Numbered from the stretch's first letter, positions 12,681 to 23,689 are shown. The stretch: 64,000 nt of DNA from Cenococcum geophilum 1.58 (GCA_001692895.1 KV748203.1:1394330-1458329), one strand, 5' to 3'. Translations and numbers: made by a program. Notes: generated by a model from the sequence alone, not told the origin.

Positions 12681-13599
12681 ATAAACAAGTTAGTTATTAC
12701 TATACGGGATATAGGACCGATAAAACCGGTAAAACTATAAGATAAGGGGTAGCTAAGTTTTATAATAGAATTCAATATATAAGTATATAAGGACGCTAGG
12801 ATATAATATGCTAATATACCAATATACTAACATATTGAGGGGATTTTTTAGAAGTTAGGTTATGTATTTAAGCATTACACATTCCCTACTTAGATAGTTC
12901 TCTCTTTATAATAAATCCTAGGATATAAAGGAGTTAATCTATTAGGTAAATATTTTATTAATAATTATAGTAATTAATCCAGTATCTTATTTTATTATTA
13001 CTCTATACTTAGCCTATTTACAAGTCTATTATAGCCTTATATTATAAGGCTTTATAATATATTTACTACTTAGTTATATATTAACAAGAAAGATACTACT
13101 AAAGGTAGTATTACTAGTAGTGACGGCTCAGATACTCCCGCCCGTTAAGTATATCTGCTTAAATTCCTATTTTCTTGGAAGAACTAAAGTATTAAAACTG
13201 GCAACGAATGCCCTTAATCCACTACGCCTTTAATACTTAAGGGCCTCCGTAAACGACTTTATAGTCAACTCGTCTTATATTTAACTCTAGGGCGTATTAT
13301 ACACTTAAGGCTTAACAGCGGATAATTAGTTAGAATATAGTAAGGATATCTTAGCACGATAGGGGTCTTAATAATCTTTATATATATAAATGGTAAAGCC
13401 GGTTTTATAAGCCACTGTAATATAGACCGTGCTTTATAAATAAGTATATTATCAGCCTTAATATATTAATTAGTCGGCCTAGTAAATGCTTCTACTTACT
13501 ATAGCCTTCTTCTAAAAGCTAAGTAGAGGAAGCAAATAAGGGAATAACAATTTTCCATATTCTGAAATAAATGTAATGCCTTTAAATAGAAGAGGCCTA
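12681..13599. other. Degenerate AT-rich DNA
   Basis: No gene is recognised. Near 13392-13413 a 20-bp segment (GGTAAAGCCGGTTTTATAAG) recurs with one change at about 15410-15431, the beginning of the membrane-protein pseudogene. This hints at a second, more decayed copy of that gene or a shared flanking repeat. Confidence 0.5.
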
Positions 13600-15440
13600 C
13601 TTAGGACAGAATTTTGGTTTATCTAAACTGTGAATTTAACAACTCTAGGAGGGCCTTTTGCGCTTTTAAACTCTCTTCTTAAGCACAAATTGACGCCTTT
13701 AGCGCTTCTTAGATAATATCTCCTGTTTCTAAAGTTTTGCTAGAAGCGACGGCTGTCGTCGGCCCAATATTATACCTACTATTGCCTAATTCCCAAAGCT
13801 GGAAAATACGCTCCTCCTTATTACGCACTAGCGATGCGGTAATCTGGTCTATATACTTGCTATTTAGTAGTAGAAATACCTAGGAAAGCGACCAGAATGA
13901 GAATATAATAAAGAAGAGTAAAACCGCTAAGTGTAACGGAACCTTGTAGCAAGAACTACGATGGGCTCGTTATTGGGCTAGGTGTGTAGGAAATGCAAGT
14001 ACAAAAGTCAACAACGTAATAACAACTGGTGGAGTGGTTGCCCAATAGATTAACTTTAATTATATTCTAAGAATTACTACAAGGAAGGAACTATCTAGGT
14101 AGGGACTAAGGGTCCTTAAATATATAACTGTACTCCTATAAAATCCTTCTTATACGTAATATACGTCTTATACGCGAGGTACGTGAGTTCCTCTCGTTCC
14201 TCTCGTTTAATATGTAGCACATCATGTGACCTTGGTTACCATTCCTCGTCACATGGTTCTATCGGCTCCATCCTGGACCGTGCTTGAATCAACCAACTAG
14301 CTTCTTCCGTCTCTTCTCCAAGTAGTCGTAACATCGTACTTAAAGCGTCCGTAACACTAAGTTGGCGCTGCTACCCTTTAGCGTACCCAATCTCGCGGTA
14401 TATATAGAGCCGAGGTAAATTCCTAATATAATAAATATGGCTACGACTGAAACGCTAAGTAGTCTGCTAGGTATTGTTAGAATTGCGGCGGCTCTAAGCA
14501 AGGGGATTCTCTCGCCGCTATTCGCTGTATGCTTATCCGACCTCCGTAATCTATGCCGAGGGAGGATAGCGTTAAGAAAGCTATTAGTAAAATTGTTTTA
14601 GGGCGATATAAACCACTTATAAACGTCTTCCGCGCTATGTAGGCCGTTTATAATCTGCTAAGCGTAGAATGTTAAGAATGTTAATAGTAGCCCACTAACT
14701 AGGCTTATATATGCAAAGGCTGTGGCTATCTAGTAGATATTGCTAAAGTTAGAGAGGCCGAGTATAGTAATGGCTATTTAGGCGATAATGGTGGCCTTTT
14801 AATAGATTTCTAATTAGCATATGATTTATATATACACTAATAATTAAAGGGGCATTAATTTAAACTAAAGAATTTACTAAAATAGCTCCTAGGGCGAACA
14901 GGTCTTTAAAAGATTCTTTTAAACTAATGCTTCCGTTACGTCTCTATTTAATATATACTTTTATATATAACGAGTAACTTAAAGCAGATTATAGTTGACT
15001 AAGAGATTCTACAATAGCAGGTTAGTAATATTCTCTTATAAAAGCAAAAGAGATTCCTAAGGGTCGGAAGTAAGAAGTAAGTTAATGGCCGCGGTCGCAC
15101 CAGTAATATCCATTTCGAAAATTGCGCGAATATTGTCTAGAGAGATATAATAGATATAATTAGACGCTGTACTATATAAACTTAAAGCCCCGGGTTTAGG
15201 AAAATTTAGTAATTAGATGTAATGCAGAGCTGTTTAGTATAATACTTTCAGCCGCAGTGCCTGGAAAGGCGCTTAGCGTACTTAGGTAACTTTTATAGGC
15301 GGGGAGCTATAAAGCCTTGGTGCTGCTGTTTTGTTCTTAACTATATACAGTTTAATAGGTGTAAGGGAGCCCTATATAATAAGGCGTAGTAAATAATGTT
15401 CTGCGTACATAAAGGTGAAGCCGGTTTTATAAGTAACTAT
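13600..15440 (-). pseudogene. Membrane-protein pseudogene split by a solo LTR
   Basis: The minus strand carries a long, mostly continuous reading frame. It has a soluble N-terminal part (about 15430-15050, with DNIRAIFEMDITGATAAINL), then hydrophobic segments at about 14760-14660 and 14470-14400. After the LTR comes another hydrophobic segment at about 13925-13880 (VLLFFIIFSFWSLS), followed by a helical tail (ALLELLNSQF) ending near 13630. The frame continues across the inserted LTR (13932-14356) if the insertion and one target duplication are ignored. Most in-frame stops are TAG or TAA where Trp is plausible, as RIP would produce. The family is not recognised. It looks like a host multi-pass membrane protein of unknown function. 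Confidence 0.5.
13932..14356. mobile_element. Solo LTR, 425 bp
   Basis: The element starts TGTAACGG, ends CCGTAACA, and is flanked by the identical 5-bp duplication CTAAG (13927-13931 and 14357-14361). A second copy of exactly the same length lies at 45634-46058. No internal retroelement sequence remains, so LTR-LTR recombination is likely. It is only lightly mutated compared with its surroundings, which suggests a relatively late insertion. The strand cannot be set from an LTR alone. Confidence 0.92.
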
Positions 15441-15479
15441 AATAATATTACTAATAGAAAAGGTCTAGGTAATAACGAA

Positions 15480-15835
15480 ACGTGTACGCTTGGCTACCAA
15501 AAATAACTAGTATATAATAGTCTATAGATGTTTCTAGAAGAGCGCCACACCTTAAGTTAGTAAGGTATAGCGTAGAATATAATATAGCTAGCGAAATATT
15601 TAATACCGCACTACGTAAGCGCGTTAAACCCTTATGCCAAGATATACTGTAAATTCCTTCGCACAGATAAATCCAAACTGTATACTTTTAAGAGCTAAAG
15701 TGTTTTTAAAGCTTGGAGCTATCTTCTTTTATAATAGAACTATCAATCTAATGCTCCGAAGTTTAAATTTTTAAAGATAATTATAGTATAGTAGGGGTGC
15801 AAAGCTAATATAGTTCTGGATGCTCTAAAAAAACG
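15480..15835 (+). repeat. Dispersed repeat, copy A
   Basis: About 350 bp matches the reverse complement of 23690-24040, with both ends clear. Shared landmarks are TATAGATGTTTCTAGAAGAGC at the start and TAGTATAGTAGGGGTGC near the end (allowing transitions). Homology stops abruptly on both sides. It may be a fragment of a coding repeat, but no domain is recognised. Confidence 0.6.
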
Positions 15836-16156
15836 ATTAATAGCATAATTAAGAGCATTGTAATTTTTTTACTGTATACTAGTTTCCTAAGAAAAAATGT
15901 CTAAAGAATAATAATATATTAATTATAACTTTATAGGATCGTGGGGGAAAGAGTTAAGATACCTAAATAATAGATTTATTTCAGTATAGGGTTTTTTTTG
16001 CTATATAGGGAGGGACGTTATATAGTCTAAAACGTATATTTTCGCTAAGTTATATATAAAGTCCTAAATCTATGCTGTTAAGCTGTAATATAGACTAAGA
16101 CTTGTGCCTGTTTTAGATATACTAAATTAGACCTATTATAATAGGGCTAAACAAGC

Positions 16157-16620
16157 CTCTAATAGAGCTAAACTTTATATAATTTATGCGAACTTAATAA
16201 AGAACCGTTTCCTATAAGAATAAATCTAATTTAGGTCCGTTGTGGCCTTACGGAGATTTTGTAATTAAGGAAAACCAATTTATCTAGTAACGCTTTTTAG
16301 CGCTAACTATATTGAAAGGCTATAATAGACTAGTATGAGTTAGAGATCAGTAATTAACTCTATATATTATAAGTTGCACTAACTAGCGTTTACTTACCAC
16401 ATTATAGTAAATATTAGATTATTATTGTGCGCTAGTCCTTTAAAGGTTTTTTAGTACCCTTAAACGCAGAACGCTCCTACTTAATTTACCAGTCTTTACG
16501 ATGTAAAATCTCCGTAAGGCCATAACGGCCTTAGGGTAAGTCATTTTCTATTAGATTTGGTTCTCCCTTAGCGTCCACATAAATAATATAAAGTTTCGCT
16601 CTGTAAAAGAGTTATTAGCT
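16157..16620. mobile_element. Inverted-repeat element (MITE-like)
   Basis: Arms at about 16157-16265 and 16501-16620 are inverted copies of each other. The best-conserved part is GGCCTTACGGAGATTTT (16244-16260), which is repeated in reverse at about 16505-16521. About 235 bp lie between the arms and no transposase is visible. Superfamily is unknown because target duplications were not resolved. Confidence 0.6.
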
Positions 16621-16639
16621 TTCTCCTAGCTGACCATAT

Positions 16640-16880
16640 TAGGCGCACTGCACGAAGCTCTGCACGAAGCTCTGCACGAAGCTCTGCACGAAGCTCTACA
16701 CGAAGCTCTACACGAAGCTCTGCACGAAGCTCTGCACGAAGCTCTACACGAGGCTCTGCACGAAGCTCTGCACGAAGCTCTGCACGAAGCTCTGCAGAAG
16801 CTCTGCGTACAGAGGCTCTGCACGAGGCGAAGCTCTGCGGCTCTGCGTACGGAGGCTGTACACGAAGCTCTGCATCGGGT
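16640..16880. repeat. 12-bp minisatellite (GAAGCTCTGCAC)
   Basis: About fifteen tandem copies of GAAGCTCTGCAC occur with a few transitions, then irregular copies containing GTACAGAGGCTC. Because 12 is a multiple of 3, every frame is open and gives artefactual peptides (repeats of RASC or QSFV), so this should not be read as a gene. A mutated relative lies at 35500-35730. Confidence 0.9.
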
Positions 16881-17125
16881 CCCCGCTATATTCCCGTCTG
16901 CACGTGCCTTTGCCAAGTATACCCCTATATAGCCACTTTAATTTTTTTTTTACCCATCCTTCCTTCCTTACATCCTCCCTACTAAGGAGGCACCAGAGCA
17001 GCAGCCAGTAGAGGACCGTCGCCAGAACTAGACGACCGTTACCAGAACCAGACGACGACCGTTCGAACAACCAGCCAGCGAACACTACGAACGATTCAAT
17101 CAATCGATCGATCGAATTGAACCAG

Positions 17126-17342
17126 AGCTGACACAGGCAGGCAGGCAGGCAGGCAGGCAGGTAGACAGACAGACAGACAGACAGATAGCAGGCAGGTAGG
17201 TAGGTAGGCAGGTAGGCAGGTAGATAGACAAACAGATACTCCGTAGATAGACAGACAGGCAGGCAGGCAGGTAGGCAGGCAGGCAGGCAGGCAGGCAGGT
17301 AGGTAGTTAGGTAGGTAGGTAGATAGGTAGGTAGGTAGGTAG
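17126..17342. repeat. Compound tetranucleotide microsatellite
   Basis: Runs of GGCA, GACA and GGTA units follow each other with little interruption on the plus strand. Just before it, CGATCGATCGAAT is also simple. Confidence 0.93.
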
Positions 17343-17452
17343 AAGAGAACCGTCGCTATATATTAAATTATCTAAAATAATATAATTTATTTTGCACTAA
17401 CTGCGTAAACTAAGTAAATACTATTAAGTGCGTAGGAAGAGCAAGATATATA

Positions 17453-17540
17453 AAATGCGTAAGGAGGGCATTATATACAGAATGCGTAAGGAGGGCATTA
17501 TATACAGAATACGCAAGGAGGGCATTATATATTAATTGCG
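17453..17540. repeat. Three copies of a 27-bp tandem repeat
   Basis: The unit core AATGCGTAAGGAGGGCATTA is repeated three times, with ATATACAG as the spacer between copies. Confidence 0.85.
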
Positions 17541-18415
17541 TATTAAGTGCTTAATAGGGTAGGGGCCTAAGTGGCTATAAATGCGCAATTAGCTGCACTA
17601 TGTTGTTGAATGCGGCAGTGTGCCGCAGCTTAGTTGATACCATACGCTACACGTTGCAATGCGCGAAATGCGCATTTGGCCGCCAAATGCTGCCAAATGC
17701 TGCAAAAATGCTGGTAAATTTTTTCCTGACGTTAAGGCTATTTATACGTTATCTTTCTGTATCTTTAGCCTAACCTAGGGCTTGATTACCTCGTTGTACG
17801 GCTCCTCTGCCTCTTTATTAGAACATCTACCTAGACCTAGAGATTCTACAGTAGCTGGTCCCGTATATCGCCCTATTCTGTGCGGTGGTAGCTCGAGCTT
17901 ACTGGACTACTCTGCCCATACAATGCAATTACGTGTGCGAGTTACAACCTTGGAGAGTGCATGCTGCGGCAATATCTTAGAGGTGACATAATCTTTGTCG
18001 ATAAGGCAAACACCACAGATATGTGGATCGGTCTGCACTGCAAATTAGCTTCTGTGAGGGATTGTGTTGATATAATAGTTCTTGGTAGCTAGAGAGAGCT
18101 CGATTAAGGGCGGTATAGGTGTTTATTAGTTCCAGGAGCATAGCCATTTACACTGCAATCCAAGCTTCTCGAGTAGCTTGCACACTAGCTCTAGCTTCTT
18201 TTAACCCCTTTGGGTTGTGACTGGCAAGGTGAGTCTCACTGCGATTTGAATGGTTCAGATGCCGCTGCGCCAGTTATCTCCTCTTGTCTCCTCCGGTTGT
18301 CTCGTCCGAGGGATGTACACAAGCGCTCGCATGAGGCGGTAGTATGTAGGAGGGGGTCGAGAGAGGTATGGATAAAAGAGAAAGCTGTATCTCTTCATCT
18401 AGGAGGCCCGCCCAA
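17541..18415. other. GC-normal 3' flank of the HET gene
   Basis: This stretch is not RIP-like. It contains a short perfect inverted repeat, GCATTTGGC and GCCAAATGC (17672-17690), followed by repeats of CCAAATGCTG. Short open stretches here start at non-ATG codons or are antisense to nothing recognised, so no gene is called. The region presumably holds the terminator of the HET gene, but no clear AATAAA was seen. Confidence 0.55.
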
Positions 18416-20635
18416 TCAGACCAATTTACAAGACTCAAAAACTCTACCCTGATCTATTGCTTCCCCTTGCATATACTCATATATGAACGACTCGCTAACA
18501 ACCTCAAACTCTCCAACTAGCAATCGTCGCAGGATGACAGGAATCCTGCAGCCTCGAAGAATCCACACCTCATCGTCAAGCCCGCAGCGCACAGGCGCCA
18601 GCCCAACCTGGCCATCCACAGTCACTAGCAGCCGCCGCTGCATCTCTAGTGTGACGTGAGAAAGACGGCTGAGAAAAATATTGAGCATCCCTTCCATCGC
18701 CACACCCCGCCACACGGTCTCATTCAGCTCATGCTTCGCCTTCGTCAACTCAGTCTGCCGGGCTTCCGACGTTAAGTCGTCACCCAGCACCCAGTCGGCC
18801 AACGTCCGGCCTCTAACAACAAGATCCTTGTTCTGCGTCCACCAGTTCTCCAGTCCCCACAGGAACGGCGACGTCAGCTTCTTATCTACAGCAAGGTGTA
18901 CCACAGCAGCTAGTATCTCGCCGCGCAATCCAAACGGCAGCTGCTTGCGAAGCGCGTCGTCTTCGGCCGGCAATGGCGGCTGCAGAATACCAGGCGTGAG
19001 TGCGCTGGCCACAGCCTCGAGGATCCACGCGCGGTCTGTTGACGGCGGGCTGGCCGTCGCGCCTTCAGTCCGCTGTGTGCAGGGCGTTGGGTCTTGCAGA
19101 TTGCCGTGGCCTTCCTCTGTGATCGTCATGCCCACGTACCCGCCCAGTCCGGCGATGCGGCCCAGGTTGATCCCGCTGATAGTGAGCACGCGCAGGTCGT
19201 CTGAGAACTCAGCGTCCGTGGGAAGGAACCGGCTGGCGTGGAACCGGCCTTTCTCCAGGTACGCCTTGTCCTTAACTACATTGTCCAGGTTGTTGCCGAT
19301 CGTCCGAAGCGTCTCGAGCACGATGCTGTTACGGTAGTAGTGGCCCTCGAAGCTGCTGAGGTCTGGGACCCAGCTGGGCAAGCCTGGCAGCCGCCTCGTG
19401 GGACTGGAGAGTAGCATCATGTCTAGGTCCTGGAACTCGTGGCAATAGGAACGCAGGAACGTCGCGAACACGGTGCCTGGTGAAGCAGCATAGTCCGGCG
19501 CGCCGATGAGCTTCTTCCCACCCTGCGTCAGGCCGAGCAGCGCGTACAGGTGGTCCCGTGGATCAGTAGCTTTCAGCTGCAGCGCGGAGCAGAGCGCGAT
19601 CAGGAAAGGCGGTGGTGTAGCCGTCGCCTTCATCGCCGCCACCGTCCCCGCGCCTTCGTCCGGGTAGTACTTCCGTTTCAAGCCCAGCTGGCGGTGCACG
19701 GCCATGAACTCGTGGCCGAAGTTGACCTTTGCATTCTCCATCAGCGGCACGCTGATGATCGGCTGCATCACCATAATGAACACAAACGCCTGCAGTGCCC
19801 GCCAGATGTCCAGCCACGGGCCCGCCGGGTCGAACAGTAGCAGCCGCGTCGACACGATCGTCTCCTGCAGGATCCACACGCGGCTCCAGTACGGCGCGTG
19901 CAGCAGCGCGTGCAGCGCCTGCCAGTCGGCCGCGAGCGCCTCGTCGCTGGCCGCCTCGATCATCCACACCGCGGGATTGGGCATCGTGCGTCGCACCGCA
20001 AGCGTGCCGAGCATGCGCAGGCCGGCGGACGGGTTCAGCGCGCCGAAGTGCGCGACGGTCTCGCTTGCGCTGCTGTAGATCCGCGTCATCATCTGCACCT
20101 GAATCCTACGCTCCTCTGCGTTCTCCTGGTCGATGCACAGCGCGTCGACCCACCAGTAAGGGATATTGCCCATGGGCGACCGGCAGAGGTCCAGGAGCGC
20201 GAGGTACAGGTTCTCTGTGATCTCGGCGTCGATGCCGTTGATGCGGACGGGGCGTTTGACGGCCGAGCTGCCCCACATGTACGACAGGGCGCAGAAGGGC
20301 GTGTGGAACTCGGGGTCGAGCGAGAGCGTGTCCATGTTGAGCTCGAGTTGGTAAATGTGGCGATCGGACTGGTCGCCGACCTGCACGGCTCTCTTGGAGG
20401 CTTGCGAGAATCTGAACACGCGGATCTCGCTTCTTTCGGCATTGAGAGGTTTCTGGGCCTGCGGGGAGCGTGGTGTCGCTTCTGGAGTTGCTTGTGGCGT
20501 TGCTGTTGCTGCTGCTGCTGCTTGTTCCCTTGTTGCCCTCTGCGCGGCTTCATGGAGCTGGCCAAGGCGGCGGTTATACCTCTCATTTTCGCGCCTAGCC
20601 CTCCATCTCTCGAATCTGGCCAGCAGTCTCAACAT
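18416..20635 (-). CDS. HET-domain (heterokaryon incompatibility) protein, intact
   Basis: An uninterrupted 739-codon frame runs from ATG 20635-20633 (A at -3) to TGA 18418-18416. The frame stays open upstream to 20701 but without an earlier ATG, so 20635 is chosen. The HET domain (PF06985 type) spans about residues 114-260, with FCALSYMWG (114-122), WWVDALCIDQEN (161-172), a RIQVQMMTRIYSSA helix and WSRVWILQE. PRDHLYALLGL follows. The C-terminus has the usual conserved tail: LLVTVDGQVGLAP, DEVWILRGCRIPVILRR and YMQGEAIDQG. Residues 38-60 are a low-complexity Ala/Thr/Pro linker. HET proteins act in the cytosol, triggering cell death after fusion of unlike hyphae or related innate-immunity-like responses. 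The specific partner is unknown. GC content is far above the neighbours. No intron is needed. Confidence 0.93.
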   Translation of the reverse strand: MLRLLARFERWRARRENERYNRRLGQLHEAAQRATREQAAAAATATPQATPEATPRSPQAQKPLNAERSEIRVFRFSQASKRAVQVGDQSDRHIYQLELNMDTLSLDPEFHTPFCALSYMWGSSAVKRPVRINGIDAEITENLYLALLDLCRSPMGNIPYWWVDALCIDQENAEERRIQVQMMTRIYSSASETVAHFGALNPSAGLRMLGTLAVRRTMPNPAVWMIEAASDEALAADWQALHALLHAPYWSRVWILQETIVSTRLLLFDPAGPWLDIWRALQAFVFIMVMQPIISVPLMENAKVNFGHEFMAVHRQLGLKRKYYPDEGAGTVAAMKATATPPPFLIALCSALQLKATDPRDHLYALLGLTQGGKKLIGAPDYAASPGTVFATFLRSYCHEFQDLDMMLLSSPTRRLPGLPSWVPDLSSFEGHYYRNSIVLETLRTIGNNLDNVVKDKAYLEKGRFHASRFLPTDAEFSDDLRVLTISGINLGRIAGLGGYVGMTITEEGHGNLQDPTPCTQRTEGATASPPSTDRAWILEAVASALTPGILQPPLPAEDDALRKQLPFGLRGEILAAVVHLAVDKKLTSPFLWGLENWWTQNKDLVVRGRTLADWVLGDDLTSEARQTELTKAKHELNETVWRGVAMEGMLNIFLSRLSHVTLEMQRRLLVTVDGQVGLAPVRCGLDDEVWILRGCRIPVILRRLLVGEFEVVSESFIYEYMQGEAIDQGRVFESCKLV

Positions 20636-20698
20636 GGTTGCCACTTTCGGCACGGCATGAAGCAGGGCACTTGCGGGAAGAGTGGTAGCTTGCAGTAA

Positions 20699-20704
20699 CA
20701 CGTG
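20699..20704. promoter_or_regulatory. E-box CACGTG, proximal
   Basis: This palindromic CACGTG lies 64 bp upstream of the HET start codon. It is a possible bHLH-factor site; no experimental support can be read here. Confidence 0.35.
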
Positions 20705-20775
20705 TATCTAAAGAGAGTTTGCAGCCGCAGCTTATCTCATAAATCAGACGCTCGGCAGAAGATTTGTTCGGGTGA

Positions 20776-20781
20776 CACGTG
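20776..20781. promoter_or_regulatory. E-box CACGTG, distal
   Basis: This second CACGTG lies 77 bp from the first, inside the small inverted-repeat element at 20745-20886. Confidence 0.35.
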
Positions 20782-20831
20782 ATTGCGTACGGGCCGACAC
20801 TAACTCCTTTCAACTCCTGTGAACTCCTGAA

Positions 20832-20836
20832 CCAAT
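20832..20836 (+). promoter_or_regulatory. CCAAT box upstream of the HET gene
   Basis: CCAAT is read on the plus strand, so it is in reverse orientation for the minus-strand HET gene, about 200 bp upstream of its ATG. CCAAT-binding complexes tolerate both orientations. Chance occurrence is possible. Confidence 0.35.
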
Positions 20837-21605
20837 CAGAACCGCGCACTAACCTGCCACCCCCCAAATCTTCTGCGGAGTGTCTGAGAGCTTATGGGTG
20901 TCGTTTGTATGGTTTTAGATTGCGCATTTTAGCTTTAACCAGCTCTACAGAGACCCCGCCGACAGTTATCACCTCTTTAGTCGATGTATTTTACTCTTTA
21001 GGTAATAAGCTTTAATTCTATGAACATAAAAGCTAATTATAACGTAGTTGAAGGTACTAGATATATTGCGCAAAATATTAAACGCGTTTTTAAACCCAGT
21101 AACACGCGTACCAGTCTACCTACTACCTATACCACCACCACTATATTATATATATTTCGATTGCCAATAAAGTCTTATAACCTTATATAAATTTCCTTAA
21201 ACTTTTGCGAACTCCTATAAACCCTAAAATTAGTTATACTGCCCGCGTACGGAATCTAAGGCGCGTCGCCTTCTATACGCACTTGTTACCGGATAGAACT
21301 CGACTATATATTCTTCCTAACTTCTAAGTACCTTAGAGTACTTTAGCAAACTCCTATAAACTTCTAAGCCAGTTAGGTCGCTTGTATACGGAACCTAGAA
21401 TGTGTTGCTCTTATATATTTTTCCTAAGACCTAGGTACTAAAGTAGGGCTTAGTAATAAGAATATCCAGCTCTATAGTAAAAGGACTTGCTAGAGAACCA
21501 TGTAAGCAGACTTTTGCTATGCGTGGATCGTCTATAGCATATATTAGTGTCTACTGTCGTTAGTATAGATGGCGATATTTGCGGTACTTAACTATAACCT
21601 CTTTA

Positions 21606-21653
21606 CCCTCCTTTTGCCTAACCCTCCTCTTGCCTAACCCTCCTCTTGCCTAA
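21606..21653. repeat. Three copies of a 16-bp tandem repeat
   Basis: CCCTCCTCTTGCCTAA is repeated three times in tandem, with one transition in the first copy. It contains CCTAACCCT across junctions, but the unit is not a telomere repeat. Confidence 0.85.
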
Positions 21654-23222
21654 CCTAAGTAAGCAGAAACGTTTAAAAACTCTAGCCAACAGTTTATAGA
21701 GTATTAACTACCTTTTATAGCTTATATTGTATTAATGGTGGGTAGAGGAGGAAGGATTGTTAGAGGAAGGTCGAAGGGCCTTAATATTATTGCTATTAAG
21801 TTCATCGTTAAGGTAGTCTATGTCGCTATTAAGTTTGTTAGGATATCTATTAGGATATCCAGTAGGATGCAGAAGATGGCTAGGAGGGGCGCTGGATAAA
21901 GGGCTTTGCAAATCGTTGGATAGGGGTACCTATATTCTGCTGGTAACGTCTATTATTTCTTAATTAAGTAGAGGAAGTAAATAGCTTTTAATTAGATCCA
22001 GTTATAGGTAATTTAGAGTTAATTTAGGTACTATATATAGCGTTGCAATGGGAGAGTTGTCGCCTAATAATAAATAATGAGTTTGTATATAAACCGCGCC
22101 TATAGGACTAGGAAGCTTTTACAAACGGTATAACAATAATGGTTTCTATAGAATGTCTATATTATGCTAGGTCTTTAATAGAGCACTAAATATTAGGGTA
22201 GATTATATGGATCCATAGGTTAAAACTTTCCCATTTTACTGCGGCCGCGATACTTAGGTTGGCTATAGGATCTACCTAAAGTATATACAAGTTACGAAAA
22301 AGTAAAGTAAAGCAAGAAGTGATTATACTAAGTTATTAATATTGATACCGATTTAATCCGTGCAAGTTATACAGCGGCGAATTGCTTATCTTTGTTTATT
22401 AATATAAATACAAAAAAAGTCAAAACTCGTTTGTTTATTCCTAGCCCCTACTATATACTAGAGACTCGTATATATTTGCCTTACGGTTATAGCTAAGGGT
22501 GGCGTTGCTGTCCTTAGTAACGGCCTTGTTGGCCTTATAGGAAGTGGTACTAGTGGCGCCCTTAATGGTCTTAGTGGCGTAGTTAGCGGACTTATCTATT
22601 GCGTTTAGGAGTTAGTGATTGCTATAGCTGTAGAGGGAAGGTTAATAGAAGTTTAGATTAAAGAGGAGGGCGATTAAGTGTTTATAAAAAAGGTTATTAA
22701 ATTGCTTACTAGAATCTAATAAGAAGGTCTATTAAGTAAAAATTAAATATACGGCTTAAATATGTAAGTTACTAAGAGGCAGCTATTAGATCCATGTAAT
22801 AGCTACCTAAAGTAGCCGCAGAAGTTCCTTCCTTAAGAAGTTAGGCGCTAAACTATATATTATGTCTTGTAAGTAACGCCCTTATATCTCGCATGCAAAG
22901 TATTCTTATACTTACTTCTTAATAGAGCTTAACTATAAAAGAGAGTACTAAAGTAGCTCTAGATGCTATAAGGTAAAGGTTTTATCTGCAGGCGTTTTAT
23001 ATTACTAATTATGTTCTATATAAAACCTCTACTATCTTAGTTATATTAGATTATAGATTTTATATTATAGTGGCGTTTAGAGCCGCTTTATAAACTTCTT
23101 CTTAAGGCTTTGTTAACAAAAGTACCGCGTTTAAATCCATGGTAATTAGATATATTAGGCGCGGTGGAAAGAAGGCAAAATAGGTAAGACCTGAACTAGT
23201 TGTGACTTTCTGCAGACTATTA

Positions 23223-23390
23223 TTCTCCAGATGTGACCGTTCTTTATAGCTATTCTCCAGACGTGGCTGTTCTTAAGACGTGGCTGTTCTCTAGACATGG
23301 TTCTCCTATTTAGCGCTGCTAAGAGGACCGGTCGTTTTAGGCCAATTAAGCATCCGATAATTCTCTAGACGTGGCTGTTTTCTAGACGTA
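23223..23390. repeat. Irregular repeats of TCTCCAGACGTGGCTGT
   Basis: About six copies or part copies of this 17-bp motif occur with uneven spacing (roughly 17-90 bp). They are dispersed rather than in strict tandem. Confidence 0.6.
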
Positions 23391-23689
23391 ATTGGGAATC
23401 CCCAACTACGGTTAGCTAAAAAGAGAGGGTCCTAGAATTGGGTTTTAAGGATAGTATTTAAAGCACAGCCGAAGACTTATGCAAGTTATGATAAATTATC
23501 TTAATGTAATGTCACCCCCTGCGTGGCGGAAAACCCTCTATGCCGGAATGGATTTCTTATTTAAATATCTTAACTCTCTCCCTTGCGATTCTGTTAAGGT
23601 ATAAAAATAATAATATTATTCTTTAGATATATCTCTATATAAAACCGGTGCGCAGATAAAAAAAAATATCGGTCTTGGTTATACTATCG

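Larger units (their letters stand above)
20745..20886. repeat. Small inverted-repeat unit in the HET promoter
   Basis: The 22-bp arms at 20745-20766 and 20865-20886 are inverted copies with two mismatches (outermost CAGAC, innermost AAATCTTCTGC), and weaker matching extends outwards. The 142-bp unit holds the distal E-box, the CCAAT box and three ACTCCT repeats. It looks like a tiny MITE or a structured promoter element. Confidence 0.6.
20887..23689. other. Degenerate intergenic DNA
   Basis: Composition falls into the RIP range from about 21000. Relics of an AACTCCTATAAAC motif occur near 21205 and 21340, resembling the ACTCCT repeats upstream of the HET gene. A minus-strand frame around 22990-22720 (ASRATLVLSFIVKLY, MRDIRALLTRHNI) looks protein-like but is not recognised. 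No complete gene is seen. Confidence 0.5.

Noticed and set aside
16626-17103. Two minus-strand open frames of 96 and 119 codons
   Set aside because: Both run through the 12-bp minisatellite, whose period keeps all frames open. The peptides are simple repeats.
17782-17991. 69-codon plus-strand frame near the HET 3' flank
   Set aside because: It begins at TTG, has no ATG near its start and no recognisable motif.
18681-20698. Several plus-strand and other-frame open stretches across the HET gene, up to 266 codons
   Set aside because: They are antisense or shifted shadows of the GC-rich HET coding sequence and show no domain.
21606-21660. Telomere-like CCTAACCCT motifs
   Set aside because: They occur only at junctions of a 16-bp tandem repeat. 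There is no TTAGGG/CCCTAA array.
23513-23680. LTR-like start (TGTCACCCCCTGCG)
   Set aside because: No matching end, partner copy or target duplication could be found.
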